A stretch of 64,000 nt of DNA from Hungatella sp. UBA3147 (GCA_002365025.1 DEYX01000078.1:1-64000); one strand, 5' to 3'. Positions 26,140 through 34,270 are shown, numbered from the stretch's first letter. The notes: generated by a model from the sequence alone, not told the origin. Program-made: numbers and translations.

Positions 26140-26759
26140 ACCACTGGATCTAATAATTCTCTTATGACATAGTAAGGATAAGTTGCGTTTGGAAAGCCGC
26201 TAGACCTTGCCCAATCATAAGATGAAAAAATAACTCCATCAACAACTTAAGAGGAAACAAATAAGAGGGGTGCAGCACCATAAGTTTTAGCAAGATTAAC
26301 AAGTTCCGTATCTTCAGCATATGGAACAATCTCTCCTTCTTTTGTAACTCTATAACTGAATATAGAAAGATAAGTTAGAAAAGGAAGTGTTTTTATTAAA
26401 ACAGATTTATCTATATAGGGAAAAGTATAACCATTGGTGGCAACTGTTCTTAATTTATTCGTCTGATAGCTTATTACTATGGTTTCACCAGCGTACATAG
26501 ATACTCTATCGGAAAGATAGGGGTTGTTTCTTAATAATTCCATTGGTGAAACGTTATACTGCTCAGCAATACTCTCCAAGGTATCACCTGCCTTAACAGC
26601 ATGAATTGTTTCAGGTTGAATAATCACAATAGTTTGGCCTACTGCCAGGTTGCCAGGGTTTGTAATTCCGTTTTCCAATATTAATCTGTCAACAGGAATT
26701 TGGTAATAATCTGATATTGAATAGATAGTTTCATCGGGTTGGACAACATGTATGACCAT
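26140..26759 (-). pseudogene. LysM-LysM-GH18 spore hydrolase (SleL/YaaH type): N-terminal part joined to a later segment
   Basis: Minus strand from ATG 26759 (after GAGGGAAG). Two LysM repeats: VIHVVQPDETIYSISDYYQI.. and TIHAVKAGDTLESIAEQYNV... Then the start of a GH18 domain ending ..YGAAPLLFVSS and a TAA (26247-26249). Continuing in the same frame past the stop to about 26140 is VVDGVIFSSYDWARSSGFPN and then YYVIRELLD, which belongs about 70 residues later in a complete GH18 domain. The segment that should lie between them sits upstream at 26818-27130. SleL/YaaH-type enzymes hydrolyse cortex muramic-lactam fragments; this copy cannot make a full catalytic domain. Confidence 0.72.
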
Positions 26760-26817
26760 GGCTTCCCTCAAATGATCTTATTTTTACCATATATATGCCA
26801 CTCTTGCAGTAAATAGA

Positions 26818-27130
26818 TTATCTCAATTCATCTTCAGATAACTTTGAATAGTCCAGTCTTTCAAAACTGGTATTAACACTATAAATATTCGTAAAGGGCG
26901 TTATTGTAAGGAATATCTTGAAACCTTCTTCGTGGAATGCCGCTGACGCTCTTTTCAGATACTCTGCAATGCTATTTATGTTATCATGGTTAACGTATCT
27001 AAAATATACGTTTATACCATAATAACCGTTCATTTTTAGTATTTGCAGGGCATTATCTATAAGACGATCCTGTACAATAGGATTATTTAAAATTTCATTG
27101 ATTAAATCATAGCTGACTATTCCTTCTTCC
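26818..27130 (-). pseudogene. Displaced central GH18 segment of the same spore hydrolase
   Basis: Minus-strand frame reading EEGIVSYDLINEILNN, IVQDRLIDNALQILKMNGYYG and INVYFRYVNHDN (beta-strand with altered DxxDxE motif), then FKIFLTITPF and TSFERLDYSKLSE, ending in DELR-stop. In intact YaaH/SleL proteins this follows ..LLFVSS and precedes VDGVIF... It lies 5' of the LysM segment instead and runs directly into that segment's leader. Confidence 0.68.
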
Positions 27131-27523
27131 GAAATAGATTATGCGGTTAGTATTATTCCCTCTAATCAGATTTTTTTAGGTATCGTCACTCATGGTTATA
27201 ATTGGACACTTCCCTATCTTCATGGCATCTCAGTGGGCACTGTAATAACTAATGAAGATGCAATACAGCTTGCAGTATATAATGATGTACCAATACAATT
27301 TAATGAAATAGCTCAGTCACCTTATTACTATTTTTTAGATAGCAATAGGATTCAGCATATCGTATGGTTTAAAGATGCAAGAAGCTTTGATTCACGAGCC
27401 AGACTGGCAGATGAGTATGATCTTCAAGGATTGTCTATTTGGACTATAATGAGATTCGATAGTCAATTGTGGCTCATTATAAATAATCTATATTATATAG
27501 AGAGGCTCTTGGGGATTGATTAA
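27129..27523 (+). pseudogene. C-terminal GH18 segment of the same spore hydrolase, inverted and frameshifted
   Basis: Plus strand. SEIDYAVSIIPSNQIFL in one frame, a one-base frameshift near 27178, then IVTHGYNWTLPYLHGISVGT, FNEIAQSPYYYFLDSNRIQHIV and WFKDARSFDSRARLADEYDL, ending GLSIWTIM..LLGID-stop. This is the classic C-terminal third of YaaH/SleL GH18 domains. It begins at the point where the minus-strand segment begins, so the two diverge from a shared breakpoint near 27126-27130. Confidence 0.68.
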
Positions 27524-28173
27524 GAGATCATATCTTGATTAAGTATTTTTTCATACCTTTTCAAATAATTAATCATTGTTTTGTGAGTATGTTCGGAAAG
27601 GTCTGATTTTTAACGGATTGTGTGAGTAGAACAGCTAACAGCTTTATCACAATGACGCATTAACATATAAATGTAAGCGTGCCGGGAGTACACCCTGACC
27701 ATCATTATACACCTTATATCATATCAAATAAATAGGTTATGAAAATCTGCTTCCTCCTGCTGCCATCACACCTCCATATAACATTACACAAGCACTACCT
27801 ATTACCAATCATAACATAGTCACTACACGTTAAAATTACCTTTCTATTTGCCATTGTAACACCTTGCCCTAACCTTCTTTGCACATGACCACTTACAAGC
27901 CGAATATGAGCTTTAAAACGCTTTTCAAGACAATAGAATTACTCCATAGAATACAATAAAAAAAGGCTAGGAGATCAACCGCTCCTGGCCTGACTGATAT
28001 TGTCCTATCTTTCCCAATTTGGGATTCTTTGTTTGTAGTGAGTTACAAGGGGATAAACAATAGCACAGGTTGATATCAACATAATTTAAAATAATGAGAG
28101 TTTGCGATTAAGGGCGAGGCGATGGCTTCGCTCTTTTGTATGTGAAAAATAGAAAGGTGGGGGTTAGAATAAG
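27524..28173. other. Gene-free decayed stretch with two terminators
   Basis: No supported gene. A minus-strand intrinsic terminator lies at 27957-27990 (GGCCAGGAG / CTCCTaGCC then a T run when read on the minus strand). A plus-strand one lies at 28111-28137 (AGGGCGAGGC-GATG-GCTTCGCTCT then TTT), just before the excisionase remnant; a hairpin there is common in Tn916-type elements. The rest (27535-27950) shows nothing I can interpret. Confidence 0.5.
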
Positions 28174-28371
28174 ATGTTAAAAGAAATACCGATTTGACAA
28201 AAATCAAATTTAACAGTAGAAGAACCTGCTGTCTATTCTAGGATAGGAGTTAACAAGATGCGCCAATTATCAGATAATCAGGATTGTAAATTTGTATTAT
28301 GGGTAGGAAATAAACGGTTAATTAAAAGAAGACTATTTGATACATATATCGAAGGACAATATTCTATATAA
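28174..28371 (+). pseudogene. xis: Tn916-type excisionase (Xis) with an in-frame TGA
   Basis: From ATG 28174, behind AGAAAGGTGGGGG, the frame reads MLKEIPI-stop-QKSNLTVEEPAVYSRIGVNK, then MRQLSDNQDCKFVLWVGNKR and LIKRRLFDTYIEGQYSI-stop. Tn916-family Xis proteins have IPIWEK at the stop, so TGG has become TGA. The rest is almost complete (about 65 codons) and highly typical. Xis directs element excision together with Int. The integrase that should follow is only a fragment (28386-28598), so the element is dead. Confidence 0.82.
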
Positions 28372-28385
28372 AGATTAGTTGATAA

Positions 28386-28598
28386 TATGAGCCTGTATGT
28401 GGTAAAATCGTTATCATACCAAAGGATCCTGTTTTTACTTTGGCGGTCAGAGATGAGTACATAAAGAATAACCCTGAAGATGGAGCTATGTCGGATATTA
28501 GAAAAGTACATAATCGCAGACAAAATAAGCGCCATGCCTTAACTATACAGGAACAAGAGGCATTTTTGCAGTTAGAGGGTAAGATCAGGATATCTTAA
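28386..28598 (+). pseudogene. int: Tn916-type tyrosine integrase fragment
   Basis: Open stretch reading ..KDPVFTLAVRDEYIKNNPED, GAMSDIRKVHNRRQNKRHAL and TIQEQEAFLQLEGKIRIS-stop. KRHALTIQEQEAF matches the core-binding/catalytic junction of Tn916-family integrases. The N-terminal domain and all catalytic residues are missing. Short further scraps may continue to about 28730. It confirms that a conjugative transposon or related element once inserted here. Confidence 0.68.
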
Positions 28599-28811
28599 TA
28601 AATTGACACCAATTTGTGTGTGATTTATAAAAACTTACGTAGACTTATGTGGACGTCTTGTGTCAAGACCTACGTAAACATCAACTCTTGTAGGGTAATA
28701 ATGGGTTACATGAAACGCCAACTTAATATTAAGCATTTAGCAGTATAATAATTGAAGTGCTTTTTTATTCCTGCTAAGTTGATAGTAAATTAAAGAAAGA
28801 GGTAGAATCAA

Positions 28812-29582
28812 TTGTTAAACCAGTTTTCAAGAACCCAGTTGTTATTGGGTGAAGATGCCATGGAGAAATTGAAGAGTGCAAAGGTTGCTGTATTTGGTAT
28901 CGGTGGCGTAGGCGGATATGTGGTAGAAGCCTTGGTAAGAAGCGGAGTCAGTTCCTTTGTACTAGTTGATGATGATAAGGTTTGTCTTACTAATTTAAAC
29001 AGACAGATCATAGCCACCAGAAAAACGGTAGGCAAATATAAAGTTGAAGTAATGAAGGACAGAATATTGGAAATCAATCCAGATGCCGAAGTGGAAATGC
29101 ACCAGTGCTTCTACTTGCCGGAAAATGCGGATGATTTTGATTTTAAAAATTATGATTATGTAGTAGATGCAGTTGATACCGTAACCGCTAAGCTTGAACT
29201 GATCATGCGGGCAAAAGAGGCAGGCGTACCGGTCATCAGCTGTATGGGTGCTGGCAATAAACTGGACCCTACAAAATTTCAGGTTGCGGACATTTATAAA
29301 ACTACCATGTGTCCCCTTGCAAAAGTCATGCGCAGAGAGCTTAAGAAAAGAGGCGTAAAGAAGCTTAAGGTTGTTTTTTCCACAGAAAAGCCAACAAGGC
29401 CCCTGGAGGATATGTCCATCAGCTGCAGGACAAACTGTATCTGCCCGCCGGGAGCTAAACATAAGTGCACAGAGCGGAGAGATATCCCCGGAAGCGTGGC
29501 CTTTGTTCCTTCTGTGGCAGGACTTATTATAGCCGGAGAAGTGATCAAGGATCTGTCTCTTAATGGAAAGATGGGGAGGTAA
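28812..29582 (+). CDS. tcdA: tRNA threonylcarbamoyladenosine dehydratase TcdA
   Basis: A 256-residue ThiF/E1-like enzyme that converts t6A37 in tRNA to its cyclic form using ATP. The dinucleotide-type ATP site is VAVFGIGGVGGYVVEAL (about 27-43), followed by LVDDDKVCLTNLNRQ (about 53-67). Further blocks: DYVVDAVDTVTAKLELI, ISCMGAGNKLDPTKF, GSVAFVPSVAGLIIAGEVI. Cys-rich CRTNCICPPGAKHKC near 203-217 is typical of TcdA. The start is a TTG at 28812 behind AAAGAGGTAG; the next in-frame ATG is 16 codons inside conserved sequence. AGGTAA overlap leads into the next gene 4 bp downstream. Confidence 0.92.
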   Translation: MLNQFSRTQLLLGEDAMEKLKSAKVAVFGIGGVGGYVVEALVRSGVSSFVLVDDDKVCLTNLNRQIIATRKTVGKYKVEVMKDRILEINPDAEVEMHQCFYLPENADDFDFKNYDYVVDAVDTVTAKLELIMRAKEAGVPVISCMGAGNKLDPTKFQVADIYKTTMCPLAKVMRRELKKRGVKKLKVVFSTEKPTRPLEDMSISCRTNCICPPGAKHKCTERRDIPGSVAFVPSVAGLIIAGEVIKDLSLNGKMGR

Positions 29583-29586
29583 TCAC

Positions 29587-30756
29587 ATGTTTAACGGCGA
29601 AACGGCTCATGAGCACGATCTTTCATTGGAACAAATAAAGAAAATGAGCCCGGAGGAATATGTGCTTGTAGACGTCAGGGATCAGACGGCATACAACCAT
29701 GGATTTATACCGGGGGCTATTAATATTGAAAAAGAAGCATTGTTAAACGGGGGCCCTTCCCTTCCAAGGGACAGGAAGATCATATTATATTGTTTAAAAG
29801 GGATCATCAGTGAAGAGGCTGCAGAGCATCTGACAAAACAGGGATATGAAGCGTATAATCTTCGCGGCGGCTATGGAGAATGGCTGCTTAGGGCCATGGA
29901 GAAAGAGGATACGGGAAAAGAACGCCTGGAAGAAATAGAAAAGAGCATCCGGAAGAAATTTCATAAGGAACTGTTCAGCAGATTTGCCAAGGCCGTTAAT
30001 GAGTATGAGCTGGTAAAGGAAAATGACAGGGTTGCCGTGTGTATTTCAGGGGGTAAGGATTCCATGCTTATGGCAAAGCTGTTTCAGGAATTAAGGCGGC
30101 ACAATAAGTTTCCTTTTGAGCTGGTCTTTCTTGTTATGGACCCAGGCTACAACGAAACCAACCGGCAGGTAATCGAAAACAATGCAAAGCTTTTGAATAT
30201 ACCCATCACCGTATTTGAAACTCAGATTTTTGATGCGGTTTATGATGTGCAGAAATCCCCGTGCTATCTGTGTGCCAGAATGAGGCGGGGCTATTTATAC
30301 AGCAAGGCAAAGGAACTGGGATGTAATAAGATCGCCCTGGGACACCATTACGATGATGTCATTGAAACAATTCTGATGGGCATGATGTACGGAGCACAGA
30401 TACAGACCATGATGCCCAAGCTGCACAGTACGAATTTTGAAGGAATGGAACTCATCCGCCCTATGTATTTAATACGGGAGGATGACATTAAGGGTTGGAG
30501 AGATTACAATGACCTGCACTTCATTCAATGTGCATGCCGGTTTACAGATACCTGCACGACCTGCAGGACTGACGGCAGCACCGGATCAAAGAGAATGGAG
30601 ATAAAAGATTTAATCAGGCAGTTAAAAGAAGTAAACCCTTATATTGAAAGTAATATATTTAAGAGCGTGGAAAATGTAAATTTAAATACCATCATTGCAT
30701 ACAAGGAAAATGGAAATGTACATCATTTCCTTGACGGTTATGATTTGGACACATAA
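29587..30756 (+). CDS. Rhodanese-PP-loop fusion, TtcA-like thiolation ATPase
   Basis: A 389-residue fusion. The N-terminal rhodanese domain (about 10-103) has VDVRDQTAYNHGFIPGAINI and an active-site Cys in LYCLKGIISEEAAEHL. The C-terminal domain is a TtcA/TilS-type PP-loop ATPase: CISGGKDSM (Ser154 onward), CYLCARMRRGYLYSKAKELG, GHHYDDVIETILMGM, and a Cys set CACRFTDTCTTCR near 315-327. TtcA makes 2-thiocytidine in tRNA with a [4Fe-4S] cluster; here the attached rhodanese could supply sulfur. The ATG at 29587 follows GGGGAGG; an upstream start overlaps tcdA. Operon: tcdA, this gene, Rrf2 regulator. The exact target RNA is not shown. Confidence 0.87.
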   Translation: MFNGETAHEHDLSLEQIKKMSPEEYVLVDVRDQTAYNHGFIPGAINIEKEALLNGGPSLPRDRKIILYCLKGIISEEAAEHLTKQGYEAYNLRGGYGEWLLRAMEKEDTGKERLEEIEKSIRKKFHKELFSRFAKAVNEYELVKENDRVAVCISGGKDSMLMAKLFQELRRHNKFPFELVFLVMDPGYNETNRQVIENNAKLLNIPITVFETQIFDAVYDVQKSPCYLCARMRRGYLYSKAKELGCNKIALGHHYDDVIETILMGMMYGAQIQTMMPKLHSTNFEGMELIRPMYLIREDDIKGWRDYNDLHFIQCACRFTDTCTTCRTDGSTGSKRMEIKDLIRQLKEVNPYIESNIFKSVENVNLNTIIAYKENGNVHHFLDGYDLDT

Positions 30757-30780
30757 TAATGAATCCGGAGGCTGTGTCTT

Positions 30781-31212
30781 ATGAAGATTTCAACAAAAGG
30801 CCGCTATGCGGTAAGACTCATGATAGATCTGGCTGAGCACAATCATGGAGAATATATTCCTCTCATGGATATTGCAAAGAGACAGGAGATATCGGAAAAA
30901 TACTTGGAATCCATTGTTTCGGTTCTGAGTAAAAGCAATCTGCTCATTTCCCTGAGGGGTAAGGGCGGCGGTTATAAACTGGCGAAAGACCCGGAGGATT
31001 ATACCGTGGGCAGTATATTAAGGCTTACGGAAGGATCTCTTGCTCCGGTTTCCTGCCTGGAAGGAGAGGTGAATGACTGCACAAGGGCCTGTCATTGCCG
31101 GACACTACCCATGTGGGAGGGTTTCAATAAGCTGATTAATGATTATTTTGACGGAATAACTATAGCTGATCTGGTTTCCAGCAGCGATTATTCAAACGAT
31201 TACATTATATAA
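30781..31212 (+). CDS. Rrf2-family transcriptional regulator
   Basis: A 143-residue Rrf2 regulator. The winged HTH has MKISTKGRYAVRLMIDLAEH, IPLMDIAKRQEISEKYLESI and SLRGKGGGYKLAKDP. A Cys cluster, SCLEGEVNDCTRACHC (about 93-108), sits where IscR/NsrR-type members bind an iron-sulfur cluster, although spacing differs (C-x7-C-x3-C-x-C). It therefore may sense Fe-S, cysteine or redox state. CCGGAGG precedes the ATG, 24 bp from the upstream thiolation gene, so it is likely the last gene of the sulfur-related operon. Confidence 0.9.
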   Translation: MKISTKGRYAVRLMIDLAEHNHGEYIPLMDIAKRQEISEKYLESIVSVLSKSNLLISLRGKGGGYKLAKDPEDYTVGSILRLTEGSLAPVSCLEGEVNDCTRACHCRTLPMWEGFNKLINDYFDGITIADLVSSSDYSNDYII

Positions 31213-31352
31213 AATAAAATGCAAAAGACTGCCAAAAAAATTCCCAATTATTTCCACTGGAAAAATGGTAACAAGAGTGTTATCATATGTTTGTAACATA
31301 AATGAAATACAAACGTAACACAAATGTAACAATTTCAAAGGAGGCAATTGAA

Positions 31353-32138
31353 TTGAGAAAACTAACGGCACTTGGAATGATTACACTTACTTTAACGAGT
31401 ATGATACCATTGACAGCGAATGCAGCGGTAGCAAGACCTTACAGCCAATGCAACAATGGAAGGAATGTAGTAACAGTGAGCAAGAACTGTAATTTAGATG
31501 ATTTAAAATCTAGATTGCAGCAATTAGGAGTTGATGGAAATAACGTCGACTGGTCTAAGCTCATCAATAACGGTAATTCAGGCAAGAATTGTAATAATGG
31601 TAACACTGGTAATACTGGTAACAACGGTAATACTGGCAATACCGGAAATACTGGAAATAATGGCAATACCGGAAATACAGGTAACAACGGTAACACCGGA
31701 AATACCGGCAATAATGGAAATACTGGTACTACTCCAGATGACTCTACGGACACTTCGACCAATAAGACCTATACCCAGCAGGTAGTAGACCTTGTAAATG
31801 CTGAAAGAGCAAAAGAAGGACTGGCTCCTCTTACCATTGATCCTAATGTGGAGAAGGCAGCAACCGTGAGAGCCAATGAGATTCAGTCAAATTTTGATCA
31901 TACACGGCCAAATGGAAGCTCATTCTCATCTGCATTAAAAGAGCAGGGTGTGAATTACCGCGGCGCAGGCGAGAACATCGCATGGGGACAGAAAACTCCT
32001 CAGGATGTTGTAAATGCCTGGATGAACAGTGCAGGTCATCGTGCAAACATCATGAATAAGAGCTATACACATATTGGTGTAGGTAATACTCAGAATAACT
32101 CCGGAACTCAGTACTGGGTACAGTTATTTACATATTAA
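31353..32138 (+). CDS. Secreted CAP/SCP-domain protein with Asn/Gly/Thr repeat linker
   Basis: A 261-residue exported protein. The signal peptide reads LRKLTALGMITLTLTSMIPL ending TANA. A low-complexity linker (about 85-130) is made of repeated GNTGNTGNNGN units. The C-terminal CAP (YkwD-like) domain covers about 142-261: YTQQVVDLVNAERAKEGLAP, NFDHTRPNGSSF, GENIAWGQKTPQDVVNAWMN, SAGHRANIMNKSYTHIGVG, WVQLFTY. CAP proteins of Firmicutes are extracellular; functions are mostly unknown. The start is a TTG at 31353 behind AAAGGAGG (31337-31344); the ATG at 31302 has no ribosome site and gives an unnatural N-terminus. Confidence 0.88.
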   Translation: MRKLTALGMITLTLTSMIPLTANAAVARPYSQCNNGRNVVTVSKNCNLDDLKSRLQQLGVDGNNVDWSKLINNGNSGKNCNNGNTGNTGNNGNTGNTGNTGNNGNTGNTGNNGNTGNTGNNGNTGTTPDDSTDTSTNKTYTQQVVDLVNAERAKEGLAPLTIDPNVEKAATVRANEIQSNFDHTRPNGSSFSSALKEQGVNYRGAGENIAWGQKTPQDVVNAWMNSAGHRANIMNKSYTHIGVGNTQNNSGTQYWVQLFTY

Positions 32139-32205
32139 TAGTACTAATGCCTTACAAACCAAGATAATATAAGAGTTTTTGAGGGATTCATTAGTGAATA
32201 AGATG

Positions 32206-32263
32206 GGCGGCGACAACCGTTTGACAACCTTTTTAAGATGTTGTCAGATGGAGGCCGCCTTTT
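32206..32263 (+). terminator. Terminator of the CAP-domain gene
   Basis: GGCGGC (32206-32211) / GCCGCC (32254-32259) outer stem with GACAAC/GTTGTC inside, then TTTT. Confidence 0.7.
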
Positions 32264-32446
32264 CAAATATATCCACACTCTTTTAGAAACTATGGCATCA
32301 GTGGCAAGGTGGCAACGGATATATGATAAGGTTTGCATTTAACTGAATAACGGGAAAGGAGGCGGACCCTGGTTGGTGGATAGAGCAGCTTAACCCACCA
32401 CATCTCAAACGAAATTAAAGCTGCTTGAAATGTGGTGGACATTATT

Positions 32447-32818
32447 TTAGGCTTCTTCGCCGATAGGATCTTCAATCAAGGTGGCCACTCTAAATTCATG
32501 AAAGTGACCATCGCTCACTTCTGTAACGGATTCCAGAAAATGAACATGTCTGCCACCTCCAACAGGAATTGCAAGCGATGTCCTGCCACTAAATTCATGA
32601 AAATGATTTTCATAAAAATCTGTTCTAAATTTTACTTCATGAATGTGGCTCTTACCAGCAGGAATTGCTTCACCAGAAACCGTAGCAAAACGATGATTAT
32701 GGGGATCTTCTTCGCGTTCTGCTATCTCTACGCTGCCTTGAACTTCATGATCGTGTGTCTGCCGCTTATTATGGCAATCACAACATTCTTTAAACCAATC
32801 TTGGCTATAGTTATCCAT
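32447..32818 (-). CDS. YmaF-family histidine-rich repeat protein
   Basis: A 123-residue protein built of about six repeats centred on H-x-H: THDHEVQG, PHNHRFATVSG, SHIHEVKFRT, NHFHEFSGRTS, RHVHFLESVT, GHFHEFRVATL. This pattern matches Bacillus YmaF. The regular HxH motifs suggest metal (Zn/Ni/Cu) binding, but no function is known to me. No signal peptide or membrane segment. The minus-strand upstream region has a sigma-K-like promoter (32869-32896), so it may be a spore mother-cell gene. N-terminal Cys pair in KECCDCHNKR. Confidence 0.82.
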   Translation of the reverse strand: MDNYSQDWFKECCDCHNKRQTHDHEVQGSVEIAEREEDPHNHRFATVSGEAIPAGKSHIHEVKFRTDFYENHFHEFSGRTSLAIPVGGGRHVHFLESVTEVSDGHFHEFRVATLIEDPIGEEA

Positions 32819-32868
32819 ATTGATTTACTCCTGTACTCCAATATTTGGAAAACTTTGTTTTCCATGAT

Positions 32869-32896
32869 TATTATATGAAAATAGTACAATAATGTG
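32869..32896 (-). promoter_or_regulatory. Sigma-K-like promoter of the YmaF-like gene
   Basis: On the minus strand CACA (32896-32893), 15-bp spacer, CATATAATA (32877-32869), matching the Bacillus sigma-K pattern mACm / CATAnnnTA. Confidence 0.42.
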
Positions 32897-33217
32897 TTGT
32901 CTCTGAGATGGCCTATGGTAAGGAGAAGTATGGAATGAAGATTTTGACAATCAAAAAAGGGGCCTAATGGCACCGGGTGGGATTATTTTTAAAAGAAATA
33001 ATCAGCAGAGGGGTAGAAGAATAAGAAAGGTTTATTGAAAAAGAAACCAACGCTCAGTTGGATTTTATGAAAGCTAATAGGTCCCAAAGGAATTTGTAAG
33101 ATATTATTAATAGTATATGCTTAAGGTGGAACATATAATTATAGTGGCAGTACAAACTGCTGGCAATCGTGTATAGGATGGTAGGCCTCGATTCTACATA
33201 GAATGGAGGTGTTGCTC

Positions 33218-33304
33218 ATGAAGTATTTTGACTTTAAGGACTTAATGTCTTTTGGCATGTTCTTTCTGGCATTGCTGACATTCGTCTTAATGACGTGTCG
33301 CTAA
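33218..33304 (+). CDS. Small hydrophobic holin-like type I toxin peptide
   Basis: A 28-residue peptide with a charged N-terminus (MKYFDFKDLM) and one membrane helix (FGMFFLALLTFVLM), ending TCR. GGAGGTG is 6 bp before the ATG at 33218; an in-frame ATG at 33203 overlaps it. Size, composition and setting match the putative holin-like / type I toxin peptides of Firmicutes. It is followed at once by a bidirectional terminator, and a promoter on the opposite strand (33397-33425) points back at it, the usual arrangement for an antisense RNA antitoxin. Too short for standard gene finders. Toxicity is inferred. Confidence 0.62.
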   Translation: MKYFDFKDLMSFGMFFLALLTFVLMTCR

Positions 33305-33392
33305 ATACAAAAAGCCTCCCCTGTACTTTGGCCGGTTGGGAAGGTTTTTGTTTTTCTAATTAGCCAACCACCCTGTGGCGATTGCCTTTTTT
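33305..33392 (-). ncRNA. Candidate antisense RNA antitoxin
   Basis: A minus-strand promoter TTGTAA-N17-TAATAT (33425-33397 read right to left) would start transcription near 33390 toward the toxin gene, ending at the shared terminator or running into the toxin 3' end. The extent is an estimate. Confidence 0.4.
33308..33350. terminator. Bidirectional terminator shared by toxin mRNA and antisense RNA
   Basis: AAGCCTCCC (33312-33320) / GGGAAGGTT (33338-33346) with a T run on the right and an A run on the left, so it can stop both strands. Confidence 0.68.
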
Positions 33393-33429
33393 TATTATAT
33401 TATACATACTGTTAAAATATTACAATTAC

Positions 33430-33794
33430 AGGAATCTTTGCTGAAAAATAAGGGTGATTGCGGCATATAATATAGGTAGGCGTTAGATTGTATTTTATCC
33501 CCGGCGGCCCCAAGTATGAGCATTAGCTCCACTTTCATCAATTGCTGCTGATATCCGAAATTTCGGGGCCGACCTTTATTTAAATTATATTACCATAACC
33601 CATCTGTTATCCATTCAGGATCAGAAGGGGGCATAGCAGTATCCGGGATTGGCAGAGTAGGCGACGATTTCGGTTACTATTTAAAATTGCTGCATATAAT
33701 ATATTGTACAAAGCATTTATTTCGATAAATCACTCCAACTAGATGGCACCGATGATACGAATTGGGGCCCTTTTTTCTGCTCATACTCAAAATT
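33430..33794. other. Gene-free stretch with palindromes
   Basis: No supported gene. It contains two CATATAATAT boxes (33464-33473 and 33693-33702) like the one before the Cys/Glu-repeat gene but without good -35 elements. A perfect 12-bp palindrome CCGAAATTTCGG (33555-33566) lies inside a longer imperfect hairpin (CGGCGGCCCC .. GGGGCCGACC). GGGGCCC followed by TTTTTT at about 33764-33776 may be a terminator. Confidence 0.4.
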
Positions 33795-33823
33795 CACACC
33801 CCGCCTACTTGTCCCATATAATA
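33795..33823 (+). promoter_or_regulatory. Sigma-K-like promoter of the Cys/Glu-repeat gene
   Basis: CACA (33795-33798), 16-bp spacer, CATATAATA (33815-33823), 33 bp before the ATG. Confidence 0.45.
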
Positions 33824-33856
33824 TTGTGTAGTATGATATGAAAGGAGTGAAAGTAT

Positions 33857-34135
33857 ATGAGAAGTGATGCTTCTAAATGTAGATGTAAAAGTTTTGAAAA
33901 GTATGAACCAAAACGCGAATGTGAATGCAAACGTGAACGCGAATACGAAAAGAAACGTAAATGCGAATGCGAACCTAAATGCGAATGCGAATGCAAAATC
34001 AAATGGGAATGCAAACCCAAGTGCGAATGTGAATGCAAACGTGAACGCGAATGTGAATGCAAACGTGAACGCGAATGCGAATGTGAATGTGAACATGAAC
34101 GCGAATGTGAATGCGAACATGAACGCGACTGGTAA
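33857..34135 (+). CDS. Cys/Glu/Arg-rich hexanucleotide-repeat protein, probable spore coat protein
   Basis: A 92-residue highly charged protein dominated by ECECKRER / CECEHERE repeats, encoded by degenerate GARTGY/GAACGC hexanucleotides. About 22 Cys alternate with Glu or Lys. Because of the repeat, several frames are open; this frame is chosen since AAAGGAGTG lies at proper distance before its ATG and it ends naturally before a terminator. Cys-rich repetitive proteins of this kind are typical of spore coats (disulfide cross-linking) or metal binding. A sigma-K-like promoter upstream supports the coat idea. No homolog is recalled; function is inference. Confidence 0.6.
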   Translation: MRSDASKCRCKSFEKYEPKRECECKREREYEKKRKCECEPKCECECKIKWECKPKCECECKRERECECKRERECECECEHERECECEHERDW

Positions 34136-34240
34136 AAATAAGAAATAAAAAACCGACTTGTAAAAATTTAAAGCCGGCTGCAGAAAATGCAGTCGGAAAG
34201 AAAACGAATGTGGCGAGTTTGAAAGATTGTTAATGGTAAG

Positions 34241-34270
34241 AGCGGGCATCGGTATTCCGGGCCCGCTTTT
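34241..34270 (+). terminator. Intrinsic terminator
   Basis: AGCGGGC (34241-34247) / GCCCGCT (34261-34267) then TTT. A further CCGGCTGCA/TGCAGTCGG hairpin lies nearer to the repeat gene (34172-34195). Confidence 0.68.

Noticed and set aside
28278..28535. Minus-strand 85-codon frame over the Xis region
   Set aside because: It is antisense to the clearly recognisable Xis and Int remnants.
32432..32878. Plus-strand 148-codon frame over the YmaF-like gene
   Set aside because: The minus-strand frame has the regular H-x-H repeats; the plus-strand product has no family features and no ribosome site.
33857..34135. CRISPR-like or minisatellite array
   Set aside because: Unit is six bases without spacers; it encodes a protein repeat. 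The 18-bp repeats at 9165-9254 and the collagen repeats are likewise coding.
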